NCBI GenBank assembly: GCA_013433145.1
Contig: CM024178.1
Span: 310,001 to 374,000, forward strand
Reading direction: 5' to 3'
From: Ascaris suum
Lineage: Eukaryota > Nematoda > Chromadorea > Rhabditida > Ascarididae
DNA: 64,000 nucleotides
Under the pieces are notes generated by a model. That model saw nothing but the letters and a program-made list of their open reading frames with translations, did no database searches and was not told the DNA's origin. Each line of letters opens with the position of its first letter. Position 1 is the first letter of the stretch. Positions 43,801 through 57,692 of this stretch are shown in pieces. A program made the translations under genes and the position numbers.

Positions 43801-46384
43801 GTTAATTACCCAACCTTATTCATCGTTTTAATCCACTTACAACTTTTGTTTAATTCCATGAAGCCATACCGTATGTAAACTTGATCAGAAACTAATAAAT
43901 ATCCCAAATTAATTCACTTCGACACGTATAATTAATGAACATCTTAGTATATTACCATCACATTTCATTATTGTGCAAAATTACACTTTACCTGTTATGT
44001 AGGAGGTTTCGGTCTCTGCACTTTTTCGACAATATTTAGGATGGTTTTTTAGATATTATTAATCATAGTATCGTTGGAAATGTTGCACCGGATGTGCATA
44101 ACGTCGTGAATTTTGAATGATCGACTACAATGGTGGTACAAAAATCCTTGGAATTCGTTTTAAAACCGTCGTCTCAGATTTTTTTGATTTTATCGCCTCT
44201 CTCATATAATATTTGTAGACTATTTTTTTCTTCTTATCAATTATATTATTAATTAATTTTCATTCATACCCGTTATTGGTGTCATCTGCATGTCTTTAAT
44301 ATGCTAAAAAAGAAGGAGCGTTTCTTCGATGTTGTGAATTCAACAAATTCATGCTAAGACCAAAGAACACTTTCGTGCATACATCCAGATAGAAGGCAGC
44401 TCTAAGAAGAACACAACTTTGGCCCACTTAGCTGTTGCAAAACTTTCAAAGATTTAAATTTCGAGAATTACGCAAGAAAACTTTTCTATCTGCGAAAACT
44501 CATTTAGCACCAAATAGAAGAGCACTTGCAAATATTAGCATAACGAAGCGTTTTTGCATTTCAATTTGCTCATTTCTCTTGACGGCTTCAATTTTAGTTG
44601 AATTATTGGGAGTAGAACAAGTTTTATTCGATTTATATATGACTGTAAATACGAACACGCTTACATATGTTGATTCAATAAGAAATGAGACATTCGACGA
44701 TAAGAAATAAAAATTTTTTTCATTAAATCAAGTAATATGAATACAACCACCTGGAAGAAGTTCATAGCCTTTAAGGTCTTTAAGTTGCTTTACTTAAAGC
44801 ATCAAAATGATCTTTAGTCTTGAACTCAGCAAAGTGCCCTGGTTTTTATTTCTTTGTGAGTGATCAAGAACAAACTTTTTTTTTCACCATAATCTCTTAA
44901 AAACATCTATCGTAAATCTCCTCGTTGAATCCATATTCATGGAAACATGATGCAACTGGCGAATCGGAATGATGCAAAAGAAACTTCCGATCCGGAATGA
45001 TGGCTTCTATTTTTTAAGGAGATGTGGGTGGGGAGAAGGATGAGAAATCAAAACCGGTTTTGAAACTCCGAATTTTACGAAACATCCTCCTCGCTTAAGC
45101 AGTTTTCGCAAACAGCAACCACCTTATAGCGATGGATATCAAAGAGTGGGACTTCTACGATGCCATCGCCAAGTCCATTCCGAGCATTAGAGCATGGAAT
45201 TGAACGAAATATTTAGAGTAGTGACCACGTACCTTACCATTCGGCTACACAGTTCTCTGTGGTAATGGTTTGCGGTATTCTTACAATCAACCTCAAAACA
45301 TTTTCGATTTGAAATCGATTTTTCTGATATTTATTCATCAAATAATGAGATCACGATCGCCGAAACTATGGAGAGTTGAAGGAACCGCTAATACGAAAGG
45401 GAGGAGAGTGGGGAAAGGGGGATGTGCCATAAAAACCCAAAAAATTCATATCATAGAACAACAAGAGTTTCGCACTTCCTTCGCCCTGTTAGGGCACAAA
45501 TGTCGAAGCTGTGGAGCTAACGTTTTATGGCATTTGGGATCATCACGAATTTTGGAAATAGGCTCATCTGATCAAAAATTCGTCTAAATGATTAAACATT
45601 TCTCGGCATAAACAATGCCACATTTGCACCTATGTTGCCTCCGAGGAAGTGGAGATTTTTTTCACGAAATATAGAAACTTAAATTGCATGTTATTCGGAA
45701 ATAGGTTAGGATGATTGCTACGGCATATGAGCAGCAAATAACTTTGAAGAAATGAGTTCAAACATAACTTGAATATAAATTTATAGCCCACTGCCACTAT
45801 GCTAATTCAGCTAGCTACGTTATGAAAAGTCGACAAGCATAGGCAAGTATAGAACTTGAAGCTGAAGAATTCGTTATATTCCTTGATGTTGGCCAATATT
45901 TTCTGCCCATGAAAATGCTTCGTTTTGGGTGATTTATCACCTTAGCTAAATTTTCACAGACATCTCGAGTTGTTTTTGAATTTTCCAAAGCTTTACTCTC
46001 AGTTTCATGAACACATTTTTATAACCTCAATCGCGATTTACACTAAAGAAGTGGCCCGTTATATACATATATCGATTTTGACCCAAACTGACAGGGTTCA
46101 ATACTTTCAGAGGTCTTGGTTCTTCCGGTTCTTTACGGTTTCCGGCACCACACTAAACGATCACCGAAGCAATTCAGCAAATATTTACGTTTTGACCTGC
46201 GCTCGTCCTGAAGGAACCTTTTTGCCATCTTCGTCGCAATCCCCGCAATTTGTATTATATGAGCGAACCTTTGGCAACTCAACTATGCCCACTTGGAAGC
46301 AATCAGCAAGTTTTGCGCGATGCTGCACAAAATCAATTATACTTTCAATAGTTTTGGTCTTCATGAATACCACACTAACGAAGA
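40889..46384. other. AT-rich region with unassigned open frames
   Basis: No recognised gene. Coding-like plus-strand frames: 42301-42624 (Cys-containing, preceded by TTTTCGCAG; ends RLDAAKGCGAILFYCYK), 42672-42935 (basic, 87 codons) and 45970-46392 (140 codons, hydrophobic end). An imperfect 24-bp tandem pair (TAATTACC(T/C)AACCTTAT(A/T)CATCGT) lies at about 43781-43828, and a C/T-rich tract at about 43437-43495. None of the frames could be built into a multi-exon gene. Confidence 0.4.
42301..42624 (+). CDS. Coding-like open frame, unrecognised (low confidence)
   Basis: About 105 codons open to a TAG at 42622, directly behind an acceptor-like TTTTCGCAG. Cysteines are regularly placed (HCDSASAKC, DDVCSHEW) and the end reads EMIERLDAAKGCGAILFYCY. 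That end loosely recalls the start of nematode glycosyltransferase-92 domains (a helix with Glu, then Gly-Ala and an aromatic strand), but this is a faint resemblance. The upstream 39-codon frame beginning ATGGAGG at 42259 overlaps it in another frame. Confidence 0.22.
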   Translation: MFSQIIIPTNNKTCEIIILSCFIYLKFSYGSTKNSSHCDSASAKCLLRNFDDVCSHEWNFKSAYYFSLFDIFLYSFSEMQLCWFEMIERLDAAKGCGAILFYCYKIL

Positions 46385-46392
46385 CTAAGTAA
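45970..46392 (+). CDS. Coding-like open frame of 140 codons, unrecognised
   Basis: One of the longest uninterrupted frames in the right half. No ATG opens it (it begins TTG), so it would be an internal or terminal exon. It has an N-glycosylation-like NST and a hydrophobic stretch near the end (SIILSIVLVFMN). It overlaps the last bases of the minus-strand Ly6-like exon. I cannot assign a family or splice partners. Confidence 0.2.
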   Translation: MFLNFPKLYSQFHEHIFITSIAIYTKEVARYIHISILTQTDRVQYFQRSWFFRFFTVSGTTLNDHRSNSANIYVLTCARPEGTFLPSSSQSPQFVLYERTFGNSTMPTWKQSASFARCCTKSIILSIVLVFMNTTLTKTK

Positions 46393-46601
46393 AAATAACG
46401 ATAAAAATAAAGCAGTAAAGAGTGAAGGCAAATAGTGAGCGAAAAGAGGAACGATTGCAAAAATCGTTGCTATAACAGAAGCAAATTCGACTTCCATCGG
46501 CAGATCGTGTACGACATCCCTCAGGTGCTCCGTCATAATTTTGCGCATCATAAGGAAGACAGGTAAGCGCCAATGCTGGTTTAAACGAATTACGTCCTCC
46601 T
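46385..46601 (-). CDS. Terminal exon of a Ly6/uPAR-like (ODR-2/HOT-type) surface protein
   Basis: Minus-strand exon starting after a strong acceptor (TTCATTTTCATTATAG) in phase 2 and running 72 codons to TAG. It reads a Cys-rich tail: LTCLPYDA, GCRTRSADG, then CFCYSNDFCN, followed at once by a hydrophobic C-terminus (LFAFTLYCFIFIVIFT). The C-x-C-x4-C-N ending with a C-terminal hydrophobic segment is the usual end of Ly6/three-finger proteins that become GPI-anchored; in nematodes these include the ODR-2/HOT group. The signal-peptide and first-cysteine exons should lie at higher coordinates on the minus strand, and I could not find them with confidence. Family by motif only. Confidence 0.45.
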
Positions 46602-49600
46602 CTATAATGAAAATGAATGCAACTTGATTGCTTTTCGCTTTAACTTCCAATTAGTTTTCAACTCACTTAACAGCGTATATTGTTTAGCATTTTTTCTTTC
46701 TCGAAAATAAGCAGTGTTGAAACATCGAAAGTCACAATCATTTCAACATTCTATCCGATTGTAGAGAGCAATTAGTGAATGTTCATCTGAATCTCAATTA
46801 ATGAATCTCAATTAATAGTATAGTGAATATGAATTCATAAATGATTTGGGCACTCAATATTTAATCGTTATCATTGAACATCAAAAACAATTTTGATGAT
46901 CTAGTGACTTTTCCCCCATGTTTTGAAGCGGATCAAGAACACCGCTGAAGCCTAAGGGTTACTTTGGTTCATAAGGGTTACTTCAAAAAATATTGCAAAA
47001 CCCTATTTATAAGACTTCTAAATATCCCAGACGTTTTTCTCAAAATTTTCTGGAGGACATACAGTAGAAGATAAAAATTTTCATCTTTTCCCACAATGAA
47101 AACGATTGTCCCGTAAACAGTTGAGGATGCAAGTATATTGTGCAGGTGCGATATTGTACTGGTGTACTGTGCTTAAACGTCAACAGGAGATAGGAGCTGG
47201 CGCTATGAATTGCTTTTTGTGGTTGAAGACGAGGGGAAAATTAAGCAGGAGAGGATAGTAACAGAGGGGGGGGGGCTTATAACAGCTCCCAATTTTTAGG
47301 AGGGATATGCAATCGAAAGACGTATAATCCGGTTATAAAGTGTCTCGAAATTATTTTCCAAAACTCATAACGATAAAAAATATTGCACTGACCGCTGTCT
47401 ATGCTGCATTATTATGAACATAACGACAAGAAACCAAGCATTTCTGAGTACATCATGTGAAGATGTTAGCGAAATTGTTTATAAAGCTGTGCTACAAACT
47501 CCTTCACATCGCCTACTATCGTTGAATGTATTCATCAATGAGGCTATCGTTAGTCAAACTTTAACCTTGTGCTATGCGCTTTGACAGTCCTTAATACATG
47601 ATGATGTATAGGAATTATTGTTTAAGCCATCAAGAAGTTCTAAAATAGAAGTATCCTCGAGGCAGACAGCTCTTGTTTGCGCTTACTCGAGGTTCGACGC
47701 ATTGCCCCAGGAGTAGTCGGTTGAATGAGAAAATAACCAGAGAAATCTTTCTAAACTATCAACGCTATGACTATTGAGGACCACAGTTATGACGCCATTG
47801 CGATCAATACTTCTTTGCAGTTTTGCATCAATTATTAAACAAGGAGACTTTCATGATTATACTGAAAGATTACCTGAGTATCTTGATACAAGCGGCACCC
47901 TCACACTGATCGCATTCCATCGCACAGTTTACTCCTTCATAGCACATTAAGCAGTGCACTGTAATTCACCCATATTATGTGTTTCTTTTACAGCAAATTA
48001 TTTCTGAATAAACAATATTCATCGTACCAACAACTGAAAACAACTTTTAAAAGTTTTAAATCCTAGTTAGTTAAGGAAAGTTTCAATACTGAAGACTGCC
48101 AATCTTTAGTAAACGAAAAACATTCGATCAATATTGATCTTCATCTAAGTCCTGACGAATTCATGCGCTAAAACATGATTGCGGCCGGCTGTGAACAATT
48201 AAAGGGGAAGAGATTTTTGCGAGTATTGCCACTGATCAAACGGATTCCACTGCCGAGAATTGAGATATCATATTACTAGGAAATATTGCAAAAACCTATC
48301 AGAGTATGAAGAAATTCATTTCACATTCATTTGCCTCCTTGAAAAATTTCTAAGAGCCTACTGGTTTTATGCTACTTTTAGCGGCACTAATCGTTTTCCT
48401 TAATATTGTTCCACGTTTCTCGGCTTGTTGTTGTCTTTTGTGAATTTGTTAATGCAATCGTCATATTTCTACTAATAGTGCTTAAAGAAATATTCAGAAA
48501 AATTTGTTTTAATTATGCTTATGAAATGAATTAGTCAGTGATTATGTTCGTGGTATGCTTTGATGCAGCGAACATTGAGCACTGTCATACCATTCAAGGC
48601 CTAACTGTTGAGCCCTGAACGTTTGCATAATGACATATTGGTAGGCATCCTCTTGTTTTCAACGTTATCATATTTTCAAGACTTTTAGCGTCCTATGAAT
48701 TGCAAAGTTTGTTGGATGAAATGCTTTTCCATAAAATTTTTCCATGATTATTCCATTTGAGCACTGATGTTGTTTAAGAAAAGAATTTCAGAAGTCATCG
48801 AACGAAATTGAAATCCTTTCTTTATAATTTTCATAAAAAATTCTCTTAAATTTCTATTACTACGTAAAAAAAATCGGAAACTGCTGACGGGAATACCTTC
48901 TTCAACATCTTTATATCACTACAGAATGTCAAATCTTTTTTCTCCAAATTTTCTTATTTTCCATGAAAGCCGTTAATGCAATTTATAAATAATGAACTGA
49001 TAGAAGAGAGAGAATTGAGTCTGCGTTAGATTCCCGAAAAAAGTGATGGAAAAAAAAGAAGTCAGCTATACGTTGAAAGCAATTCATTTTCTTCAAAAAG
49101 CACTTCGATTGCTTTTCTATAGAAAGAAAAAAAAAATTGACGAAGAAATATATTGAGTTGTTTTTTTTTTTTTGGAACAGTGGTGATAATACTGGTATCT
49201 CTAGCATAATTATTGCGGGTAATCTTCGAGAGTGATTAAAAAAATTGCCCAAAGTGGCCAACCTTGAAAATAGAGAGTTTGAAGAAGAATGAGGGCAGAA
49301 GCGACGAGCATCTGCGGTACGCTTCCATCGTTCACTTTCTCATTTTCGAATGTATTGCTTATCGCGGCGCTCACTGAGCAGGAAATTGATAGAATGAAGT
49401 TCTGCCTAAAGTAGCTGTTTTCCATGCAGTAAATACCCTCTCATCTTCTTTTGTTTGCGCTTAACAAAGCAACGAGAACTCAAAAATTGGAGGTCTATTA
49501 AAATGCGCATCGAATATGTTTTTTTAAAATAAATTATTTCTCAACTATAAATTTTATTTGGCTACGAAAGTAACGAGAATTATATATCGATTATTTTGAA

Positions 49601-52600
49601 TAGAATGGAACAAAAATGTCAAAGCAACCTATAATAATTTACTACTCATAAACGCAAAGGGTCCACAAAGAAGTGCCTAATGATGGTACATTGCTCTATT
49701 GAACAAACATATCGTATGTGCATAGGTCGATACTGGAAAGCGCCACCTATAAACTGCTCATTCCTAATACCACCACATTTGCAACAGTCGACACAATAAA
49801 AGAACTGCTCATGAGTATATTTCAACGAAGAAGGAACGATTACAAAAGCGGCAGCTATTCCAGAATAGCCGACAATGTCTAAAAGTGTTAAATCAGGATC
49901 GTATGCAAGAAATATAAAATTTCGATTGAAAGTTCTCCAAAATATGTTTTATACAACAAGCGCATAAGGTGTTTCTGAAGCTCGAAGATCTAAGAAACGT
50001 ATGAACGCCTGGTTTTATTACCCGAATGACGTATATAGCGGTATAGATTATTTTGCGAAGACTATTGAAAGGTTTCGAAAAATATATCGATTTTAAAGAA
50101 TCATAATACAATACAATTATGCCTTAATCATGGCGATAATTCAAATCGCAAAAAATTCCGAAATATTCGTTCGCTTTTTGTTAAAAACGCTTGAAGGAAC
50201 ATGCTAGGACGTGTGATATGATATATGCTTTCGTGTTAATTCCTTCGCTTGACCAAGCAATTCCATTAATTACCAACAAATAAAAATATGCAAAATAGTC
50301 GTATTTAAACTATCTCGACCTCTCCCATAAGCTCTTTACAAAAATTCGTTTCTTCGCGACCCGGCCAGCGTAAAACGAAAGAATGATCCGTATGAAGTGC
50401 ATGCAAATTCTTTGCATTTTCAGTGTTTCTTGAGTTGAAGTTACAGGACAGACAGACAGACATACGCAAACGAGAAGTTGCAATAATGTGCATTGCAAGG
50501 AGAAATTGCAAATGCGTATGAAAACAAGCATCTTATCACTGAACGACAGATTACTGAAAAAGTGTTTCGATCTTGTCATTGATCTATTTGTTCGATTAAA
50601 AGGAATCCAAATACGAGATAAAATCATTGTACATAACTGCAGGTTATATATTAGATCGTCAGGTAGAATTAATCTATGAACTCAGTGAGTACGGCAGCGA
50701 TGTGAGATGAATATCTCGTTGGAGTGTTCGCTAACAAGTTGGTATGACATGCACTTGTCTCACATGTTTTTCCACATGGCCACCCTCTTGTATAAAATCG
50801 TCAACTGTAGTTCGTTCTATACTGCAGCCGATTAGCTATGCCTCAAAATGGCTCATAAATTGTGTGGCGTTTTGAAATCTGTCCACAATAGTAATTTTTG
50901 AGAGCCTATCAAAAATGACAGGTGGTCGAATAAATTGCCGCTCGATTTAGTATTTCGTAAAATAAAAAAATCCGAACAATGAAGTCGGCTATCCTTAAAT
51001 AGGTACTATTAAATATGCAAATACACCGTTGCTAGGTCATTAAGAAGAACTCGAGCGCCTAACTGGTAATTCAATCTGCAAATGTTTAGGTGCATCCGTT
51101 TATATGCTTATTTACAGACTGAATCAGCCGGTGACTGATCTTATAATTCCTAAGTGCTTTACTATGCACATCTGCATATCCGATAAGACTTCATTCAACG
51201 AAGACTGGATTAATTGCAAGATCAGTAGACAAATTTGCATATTTTGTGTCATCGAGCTGCCGTTCGCTCACTTATCTTTAATTTTTGATAACACTCTATA
51301 ACTGCTGCCAACAGCTCATATAGGAGAAAGTCAAGTGGATCGAAAGTAAAGAAAGGGAGTCATCTTGCGGACTGTGTTCATCCAGTTCTATCGCCATATT
51401 TGTTAGCGTTCGCCAGTTAGGACTATCAAACACACGAATAAAGAAGAATAAAAACATCCAGAAAAGGTTAAACACACGGATTCCATTACGATTACTCGTT
51501 TCCACATTTTTGCACGACTATGTACAACGCGCACTATTCTATCTCCTTTAATCACCGTAAAGAGAAGGCAATGCTTCTTTATATAGCAGCTGGCAATCCA
51601 CTTGGTTCATTTACGCAGATTAGAGACATGCTTCATTACTTTGAAGCGATGATGTGTGTTTTTAGACGGCTAGTGAAAACCTTGCCTGCGAATGGACAAA
51701 CCCGTGACTTCCCGCATACCGGGCCTTTGGGCTATCGTGGACTTATCACTGGTTGTCATCACTCACGTTGAGGAACCTACAAATGCGTTTTGGAAGGACC
51801 AAAAACCATAATGGCTGAGCTTTGATGATAAAGTTGGATAATCCAACTTCAGAATTAATTTCTTATTTAGGAGCTCACAGACACAGCTTATCAGAGCATG
51901 CATCATTGCCATAATGTAGGTATCGTTGAGTCATGATGAGTGACTAGTTAGACTACAGGCGTTCGCCTGACAAGTGCAACTTTTTCCCATCGAAACTTTT
52001 TCCAGGATGTAATAACTTTCCCAAATTCTCTAAGAAGCATTATCGGCTAACCTTTCGTCAGCATTATGAAAATTCAGACACGCATAGGCATAGGTTCTGC
52101 GTATATCACTATGCGAACAAATGGTACACTGGAAATAAGCTCTATAGATGTGAAGTTTTCACATCGCATCTAAGTAATCAACGTGCATCCTCATATCTTC
52201 ACATAGGGAAACTAGAAAATTGCACAAAATCATTCTGTACGTAACTGAATAAGCATTGACAGGGAAATGAAAGGCTACAATTATATCCTACCCTTTTATT
52301 AGACAACTGCATTCGATTTGCACGCTTTCATGCTGGCCTATAATTGAACAAAAGAGCTCTTCGCTAAGTTTTTTTTAAAACTACATTCAACCATAATCGT
52401 CAAACAAAACTACTGCTATATTTCTGTATGAAGATACGGAAGTGCTATTACATTAGCGTTTTAAACTCCTTGTTGCAAAGAGCGAAAAATATAAACATAA
52501 AATATTTCATAAGACTGTGATCATTAATTTCTCAAAATTATATTTTTCGAGAGTTCTGTTCATTTAATGAATTCGCTGAACACTTATATCCCTAGACAGA

Positions 52601-55600
52601 TGTGAAATATGCAGTAGTCTTGGACGGACTGAAATATACAATAATAAATGAATGAAGTGATATCACAGAAAGAATGTTTTGAAATATTAAAGCAGCGAGA
52701 AAGAAGCGGATGCATTTCGGAGAATATGATCATGGGCAGTGCAGAGTCAACCTTGGTCAGAGATTCGTATTCTGCACTCAGCATGATGGCGGGCACAACC
52801 GTTTCATTGCACTTATGAATACATTATTAACAAGGTGATTTCTTACGTGAATGTATCTAATTTAGTGCTATATTCAACGACATCAGTACGTCGAATTTTA
52901 TATTCAAAAATGGAAACCAAGATTCGACATTAATGAGCATTTTACTGCTTTTTCGTTGAGAGAAACAAATCGGAGTGAGAGCTACTTTCAAAACAAATCG
53001 CCGAGTAGTGTTCTTCGCTAAGGAAATCTCTTTATGAAAAGAACCAAACACGATCCTCCGATAGACGTTTACTCAGCATTTGGCTTGCTAATTCGATTCT
53101 CGAAGGCCGAATAGCATCTTCCGAGGAAAATAAGCAACGAGAGCAACTAGTTTGCCTCATTCAAGTAAACTAAGAGAAAATATTCCTTAATTTCGGATTT
53201 ATTAACAGTGACTTTCAAAATAACAAAGACAGGTAAATTCAACGCTTATATGGAACCACCGTCCAAAGGATATCCAGAAAATACGAAAGAGAAGGCGAGT
53301 TGTTATCAAATGATCTTGTGGAATATTTCATTAGAATATTGCAATTTCACGTTTTACTATAATTTACTGCAATACAGCTTACGACAATAGCACAATTTTA
53401 CGAGTACTTCAATTTCACAAAGTGCTGCTGATCCTTCCACATTTTCAATAAAAGTTAACAAAAACATCATACGTAAACTGCATTCAAGCAGTGTCACTTT
53501 TTGCCAGTTTCATCTGAAATACTGCAAAATTTATATGGTAGAAATTTTCGAGTACAATTGTTTGGAATAATTCACAGGACCTTAAAAATTCATGAATTTG
53601 GTAAGGAACAGCTCAGAAGAATGCATTTACGTTCTTAACAGCCATGCAGCGTAACCGCGCTATGTCTTTTAATCACGCTATCTATCTGTGCCCCTGATCG
53701 ATTATTGGCTGCTAAATTAACGTTCAACCGATCGAATTGCTATTTTTGATTGCATTGTTAACGCAATTTGCGTGTTTAATAAGGCTTTATTAAGCGATTG
53801 GCAAATTTATAGATTGAGCAGCACAAAAATTAGCATATTTCGTAAAATGAAAACCATTCGGCAATTCACTCAGCTGGCAATTACTCATGACGGGTTGCCT
53901 CTAGTAAACTAATGATATCAGGATCATTCCTCATATGTAAATGTCACGCTAATTCCTCATGGCGTGTTCGGCGTTCTAGGATATCTTTCGCTTAGAAGCA
54001 AGAATCTAATAATGCTGTGGTATTTTTTGTGACTTATAAAGTCGTGGTGTAATCATACGTGATAAACAGCGAATCAATTTGGATGTCCCAACGATCACAG
54101 AGTCAAACATTTTATAGCAATAATTGCACATTGTGAGAACGTTTATTTCCAGAGATAAAAACCTTTCAAATGACAGTCTAAAACACCACACATCTTGTGA
54201 TACCGAATCGGTAACACATCAAGAACCAGCGGCAGCAGCAGCAACAGTCAGTTGACACGGAAAAATAGCAAAATTGTTTTCTGCAGTGTTTATTTCGATG
54301 CAATAATGCTACTTGAATTATCTCAAATTTTATGGGAAGAAAACGTGAGTAAAAAAGTGCACCAGGTAAGGATCAGGTGCACCATCTTTAAAGATGCTCA
54401 CATATTTCAAGAAATGAGCACAAGCGAACACTGCTAGTGAACACTTCAAAAAGAATGAAGCGCAACAAGGAAGAGAATATTGCATCGACGGAATGCAATG
54501 AGATGCCATAGATTAGTTGATGGAGTGCCAACACACTGAAGCGTAGTCAGTTAATAACATTGTGAGACAATAATTAAAGCGTCGGTGAAGAACGAAGCAA
54601 CGAAGTAGATGCATAGTGTGGCTTAGATGAAATGAACTCATTTGAAAGACCAACTCGAGGGGGTTCGATCACGCTTCCAAGAGACATTTCCAACGATTCC
54701 ACTCTAGTTCGGCTGCTTTACGGACATTTCATTTTAAAGGCACGCCTCTCTCTCGTATTCGCTATGAAATTTACCTCCCTATTCATACTCGATGAGCGCA
54801 GAGCGTTATTTCAGAAAAAGAACCAACCACAAGTCAAACGAATTGAACTCATTGGCGAGCATATTTAGTATATTCTAACTCATTTAAGTAAATAAATGAG
54901 GCCTTTAGACAAGCAGTTGGAAATAGCTACTCAACATGTTAACGTATATTGGTAAATCAATGTTGGAAAGAGGAAAGAGAATATATTTTCTCTTCCGGAT
55001 ATGCTTTCTTATTAGTTTTTGAATTTCCATCTAGAAAAATCTGAGGAAAAATATTGAATTATTTGAGACATGAAATTGAACGACCGGTTTCAACTAAACT
55101 TCCTGAGCGTATTGCTGCTCCGATGCATAAACGGGAAATAAAGATATAAAATCTATTTTAATCACAATAAGATAGAAAGCCGGGATGAGAAAATACAGAT
55201 ATTTCACGAGAAGACAGCATTAAGATGCGCTGCAGAAATGCTGAATGGAAGCGATGCTTCCGACTTGTGCAGAACAGCATAAGGAAGCGAATGGAATGTA
55301 AAAAATTCGACGATACGTTTTAAAAAAAGGAAAAAAAAACAAGTAAAGGAAAAAATGATTAGTTGGCCTTAACAAAAAGAGTGAGGCAAAATATGATGAA
55401 ATTCCAGGATTTCTGGATTGCTTAAAATTTAGCAGTGAAAATAACGAGAAAAGGTATTAGAAAGAAAGATGGCAAGATTCAGAGGATAATGAAGCTGGAT
55501 GGTATGAAGACGAATAGAGACAGGACTGACATGGCAGCGACACAGGAGAGTCATCCGTAATATACAAAGGAGTAATGAGGAAATTCTGTTCTCAACGCCA

Positions 55601-56291
55601 TTTTTCACTGACTCATATGCTTATATTTTTTTCATTTTATTTTGTTTAGCCAAATCACAACGTCAAAGCTTTGTGTCTCCGTCGATCCCATAATTCGACT
55701 CGATGTTCGCTGTAACGACCCGAACAAAATTTACAGTTGTGGTGTCCGCGCATATTACAATGCCCGATTTACACCTGTCGCCCCTATCGTCGATTAAGTC
55801 GTTTTGCAGCCACCCAAATTCCTAATTTTAATGCGGCTCTCAAGTTCGAATATGATTAAGGAGGAAAGAATCTTTTGCAGAATATAATTACATGTGGATT
55901 AGCAGAACGTAGATCCCCTTTCTCTTGCAGTTCGCCTTCAACGAATGCAACTCGCAAATGCTGATTCCATGATAGTGATGCGAAAAGCATTCGCTTTTGC
56001 AAATTAGCCGAAAAATGAAAATCTCGGAGATTTTCTTGCGAGAGGTGAATGATCAAAAAACTTGAACGTAGGAAACAAGTTAAACCCAATGCGATCACAT
56101 AATACAGCGGAAAGTCGAGCTATTAGCAAACGGGGTGCTGTGGTTGGCATATGTCAGAATATTGAACTTTAGCCCAATTACAGACATGATGGGAAAAATA
56201 GAGCGTAGCCAAATGTGAAATGCTGTGCGTTAAATGTGGCCTGCCTAACGAAAACTTGCCCACTGCTTCGGTATAAATGAACGGAAATAAC
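46602..56291. other. AT-rich region, no recognised gene
   Basis: Several minus-strand frames of 60-105 codons (for example 49425-49210, 50627-50310, 51505-51296, 52796-52584) and plus-strand ones (51520-51771, 54632-54868) are open. I recognise none and found no phase-consistent exon chain. A short duplicated 14-mer (TGAATCTCAATTAA twice) is near 46789-46816. Confidence 0.4.
49809..49882 (-). pseudogene. Decayed relative of the Ly6-like terminal exon
   Basis: Minus-strand reading gives WNSCRFCNRSFF and then a stop, aligning with YSNDFCNRSSF of the exon at 46385-46601. The two upstream cysteines of the motif are replaced (Leu and Trp) and the hydrophobic tail is lost. It could be a diverged paralogue fragment; the short match could also be chance. 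Confidence 0.22.
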
Positions 56292-56629
56292 TTTATTTAT
56301 TATTATTTATGAATATAATTTATTGATATTATTGTTTAGTATTATTTATTATTATTTCTTATAATTGTTATTTTTTATAATTATTATTTGTTACTACTAC
56401 TTGTTATTATTCTTTATTATTTTTGTTTATTATTATTTATTATTATTTATTATTATTATTAGTATTATTTATTATTATCATTGTTTATTATTATTACTTA
56501 TTTTACTTATTACTACTATTTAGTATTGTTTATTGTTATTATTTATTATTATTATCTATTATTGTTATTATTTATTATTATTTATTGCAATTATTTACAC
56601 CAGTATCATGTTTCTTGTTATTATTATAA
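56292..56629. repeat. Degenerate TTA/TTATTA-rich tract
   Basis: About 340 bases built almost only from TTATTA, TTTATTA and TTGTTA words, with sparse C and G. It looks like an old trinucleotide expansion. All open frames across it are artefacts of the composition. Confidence 0.9.
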
Positions 56630-57638
56630 AGTGCCATCACCATGGGGTCGGACGGCTTCTCCAACAGTGGAATACTGCCTCGGACGCTGTTGCAAGCGTT
56701 ATTTTTAAATTCATTAGCCACTTTGCGAGAAAGAAAAAGAGGTACTCTGCCCTGTGTATAAGGTACATCGTTAACTGTTATATTGTGTATTAGAGATGAA
56801 ACATACAGAATAAAACTCCTAATTGAAGATATTGTTACTGCTAGAGTGGATTTAATCAAAGTAATAAAAAATGATAAAATTATCTATAGAGCGTGAAGAG
56901 CGCAAGCAAAAATGTCTTTATACATAATATACACTAAGTTCAGTAGCTGAAATCATGTGCATCAAAAAAATTCTCCTATCGTATGTCTCGAAGCACCGAT
57001 ATGGACTCAATGCAAGACAAAGTGTTGGCGTTAATAGTACACTCGATAATAATATACCTGCCCCAGGTGATGACGCGACCAGCGAAGCATGCATCGGTGC
57101 AATATGTTTCACATAATTGCAGCGTTCACCGAATGTTGCTAATGCGTGTTCAATGCTAGACTATTGTTCCACTGTGGAATGTCCGTTGATTATAATATAT
57201 ATGACTGATGGCAGAGGGGAAGTGGAAGAGAAGGCTTCCAAATAACTATAGCTAGTAAGGGTTCGAGTGAAATAACTTTTATATATTAATGAAAAAGAAT
57301 TGTGGATTTGACCGAATATGCGTCGTGTGTTTTGAAGTTGCGATGTTGCGAGCAACGAAAGGAATAGTCTTTTTATTTTTGTGCTGGTGTTTTGATTATA
57401 AACTGGTCATCAAGGTGCGCAAGAAGGAAAAGCGGCAACAACATGAAGAGGAACATAAGGAACATAAGCCGTAGCGGGTATATATTCGTTGGTGATATCA
57501 GCATTTATATAGATGAAAAAAGACTACAAAAAAAGAGAAAAGATTTTTAGCGGGTTTTTATATGTGTTTGCTGTGTGGTAGTTTCAATCAGGAGTAGGTG
57601 AAGGTAGATTACAAAACTAATAGTATAGATTACAAAAA

Positions 57639-57692
57639 GCTGCAAGCTATAACTGTTTTGCACATATATGCAAAACAGTCATAGCTTGTAGC
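57639..57692. repeat. 24-bp inverted repeat with 6-base loop (hairpin)
   Basis: Arms 57639-57662 and 57669-57692 enclose the loop CATATA. Of 24 positions, 22 are Watson-Crick pairs; the exceptions are one G-U type pair (57642/57689) and one A-C mismatch (57651/57680). Either strand could fold it. It could be a small-RNA precursor, a young palindromic element or a cruciform site. Confidence 0.85.

Noticed and set aside
46185..46330. Possible third Ly6-like copy on the minus strand
   Set aside because: Similarity to the 46.4 kb exon is short and needs gaps; the motif cysteines are absent.
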